Shown here: positions 5,631 to 5,896 of the stretch, one piece after another | Position numbering within the stretch: the stretch's first letter is position 1 | Layout: each line of letters begins with the position of its first letter | Assembly (NCBI GenBank): GCA_002404465.1 | Contig: DHJT01000004.1 | Location: 1 to 5,896, forward strand | Direction: 5' to 3' | Length of the DNA stretch: 5,896 bases | From: Sutterella sp. UBA4713 | Lineage (GTDB): Bacteria; Pseudomonadota; Gammaproteobacteria; Burkholderiales; Burkholderiaceae_F | The notes under the pieces: model-generated | Databases searched by the model: none | Told to the model about the DNA's origin: nothing | What the model saw: only the letters and a program-made list of their open reading frames with translations | Position numbers and translations under genes: made by a program

Positions 5631-5663
5631 CAGTTTTAAACAGCCCTTCTAACACTTTGATAT

Positions 5664-5692
5664 TTGACGTTTTTTTGTTTTTGTGTCATGCT
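5664..5692 (+). promoter_or_regulatory. Candidate upstream promoter for the U32 gene leader
   Basis: TTGACG (5664-5669, 5 of 6 to the -35 consensus) is followed after 17 bases by CATGCT (5687-5692), a weak -10 preceded by TGT in extended -10 position. A start near 5699 would place a terminator-like hairpin (5702-5727) at the very start of the transcript, 85 bases ahead of the U32 gene. Confidence 0.35.
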
Positions 5693-5701
5693 TTTACCTT
5701 G

Positions 5702-5736
5702 GGGCAAGTCGTGAAAATGATTCGCCCGTTTTTTTA
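5702..5736 (+). terminator. Terminator-like hairpin in the U32 gene leader (possible attenuator)
   Basis: GGGC (5702-5705) pairs with GCCC (5724-5727). After one A-C mismatch, AGTC (5707-5710) pairs with GATT (5719-5722, one G-U), leaving the loop GTGAAAAT. The stem is followed by G and seven Ts (5729-5735). The T-run lies only on the plus-strand side, so it acts towards the U32 gene and cannot serve dcuC. No plus-strand gene upstream needs a terminator here. Confidence 0.5.
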
Positions 5737-5740
5737 TTAA
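5711..5740 (+). promoter_or_regulatory. Alternative proximal promoter for the U32 gene
   Basis: GTGAAA (5711-5716) and TATTAA (5735-5740) lie 18 bases apart, each matching the sigma70 consensus at 4 of 6 positions. Use of this promoter would start transcription near 5747, after the hairpin, and would leave a 37-base leader containing the Shine-Dalgarno. It overlaps the terminator-like element, so the two readings compete. Confidence 0.3.
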
Positions 5741-5783
5741 TCCATTTTTTTGCCATTTTTACATCGATTAAGGACTTTTCCCT

Positions 5784-5896
5784 ATGCCAGGCACACCGGT
5801 CCTCGAGCTCTTAAGCCCTGCCAAAAATAAGGACATTGCCTTACAAGCCGTCAACGCCGGTGCCGATGCCGTCTACATCGGAGGTCCGGCTTTCGG
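5784..5896 (+). CDS. U32 family peptidase / RNA hydroxylation-type protein (partial, N-terminus only)
   Basis: The window holds the first 37 complete codons. The sequence MPGTPVLELLSPAKN followed by NAGADAVYIGGPAFG is the hallmark N-terminus of the U32 family (formerly annotated collagenase-like peptidases). Members with known roles include TrhP and RlhA, which help hydroxylate tRNA and 23S rRNA, and UbiU/UbiV in anaerobic ubiquinone synthesis. Which branch this is cannot be decided without the rest; the GGPAFG wording resembles, from memory, the larger U32 proteins of gut anaerobes. AAGGA (5770-5774) stands 9 bases before the ATG, supporting the start. It is divergent from dcuC. A 6-base inverted repeat (TTAATC 5737-5742 and GATTAA 5766-5771) touches the Shine-Dalgarno but is probably too weak to matter. 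Confidence 0.85.
   Translation, partial: MPGTPVLELLSPAKNKDIALQAVNAGADAVYIGGPAF

Noticed and set aside
5655..5672. FNR box suggested by TTTGATATTTGACG upstream of dcuC and the U32 gene
   Set aside because: Only one half-site (TTGAT) matches; the ATCAA half is absent at the required spacing.
5737..5771. TTAATC/GATTAA inverted repeat as a Shine-Dalgarno-masking switch
   Set aside because: Six AT-rich pairs across a 23-base loop would be very unstable; likely chance in an AT-rich leader.
1..5896. CRISPR arrays, insertion sequences, att sites, tRNA or rRNA genes, toxin or defence systems
   Set aside because: No regularly spaced repeats, transposase motifs, tRNA-like folds or defence-type proteins were found by eye.

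Overview
The window looks like chromosome of a Gram-negative proteobacterium, most likely a Burkholderiales member of the Sutterellaceae type (Sutterella/Parasutterella-like). This is inferred from recalled protein style, not from a search. The solute-binding protein has the wording typical of Burkholderiales peptide-binding proteins (for example DCPNNRWIND and IPWAMRRNV). A DcuC-type anaerobic dicarboxylate carrier fits a gut or rumen lifestyle. Succinivibrionaceae-like gammaproteobacteria are the main alternative.

Left part (1-1983, minus strand): the start of an oligopeptide/dipeptide ABC importer operon, transcribed leftwards. A complete periplasmic family-5 solute-binding protein (388-1983) is followed, after 126 bases holding a terminator-like hairpin, by the first 87 codons of a DppB-type permease (1-261) that runs off the left edge.

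Middle (1984-4180, plus strand): a 327-base divergent intergenic region, then ribF (bifunctional riboflavin kinase/FAD synthetase, 2311-3273) and proC (pyrroline-5-carboxylate reductase, 3333-4130). They lie head to tail but appear to be separate transcription units. A terminator hairpin is buried in the last codons of ribF, a -10-like TATACT follows it, and proC has its own Shine-Dalgarno sequence and a strong terminator.

Right part (4181-5896): dcuC (4266-5534, minus strand) converges on proC. Between them lie two back-to-back intrinsic terminators and a very regular 3'-UTR hairpin. Upstream of dcuC a 249-base divergent region holds a good sigma70-type promoter for dcuC with a 12-bp perfect palindrome at its predicted start point. 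It also holds plus-strand promoter candidates and a terminator-like hairpin in the leader of a U32-family gene that begins at 5784 and runs off the right edge.

The coding genes are ordinary housekeeping and transport functions, and I see no new multi-gene system, mobile element, CRISPR array, tRNA or rRNA. The less expected signals are regulatory: the U32 leader hairpin, the operator-like palindrome at dcuC, the in-gene ribF terminator, a possibly leaderless ribF, and a four-codon mini-ORF with a slippery heptamer overlapping the permease start. All promoter and RNA calls were made by eye.
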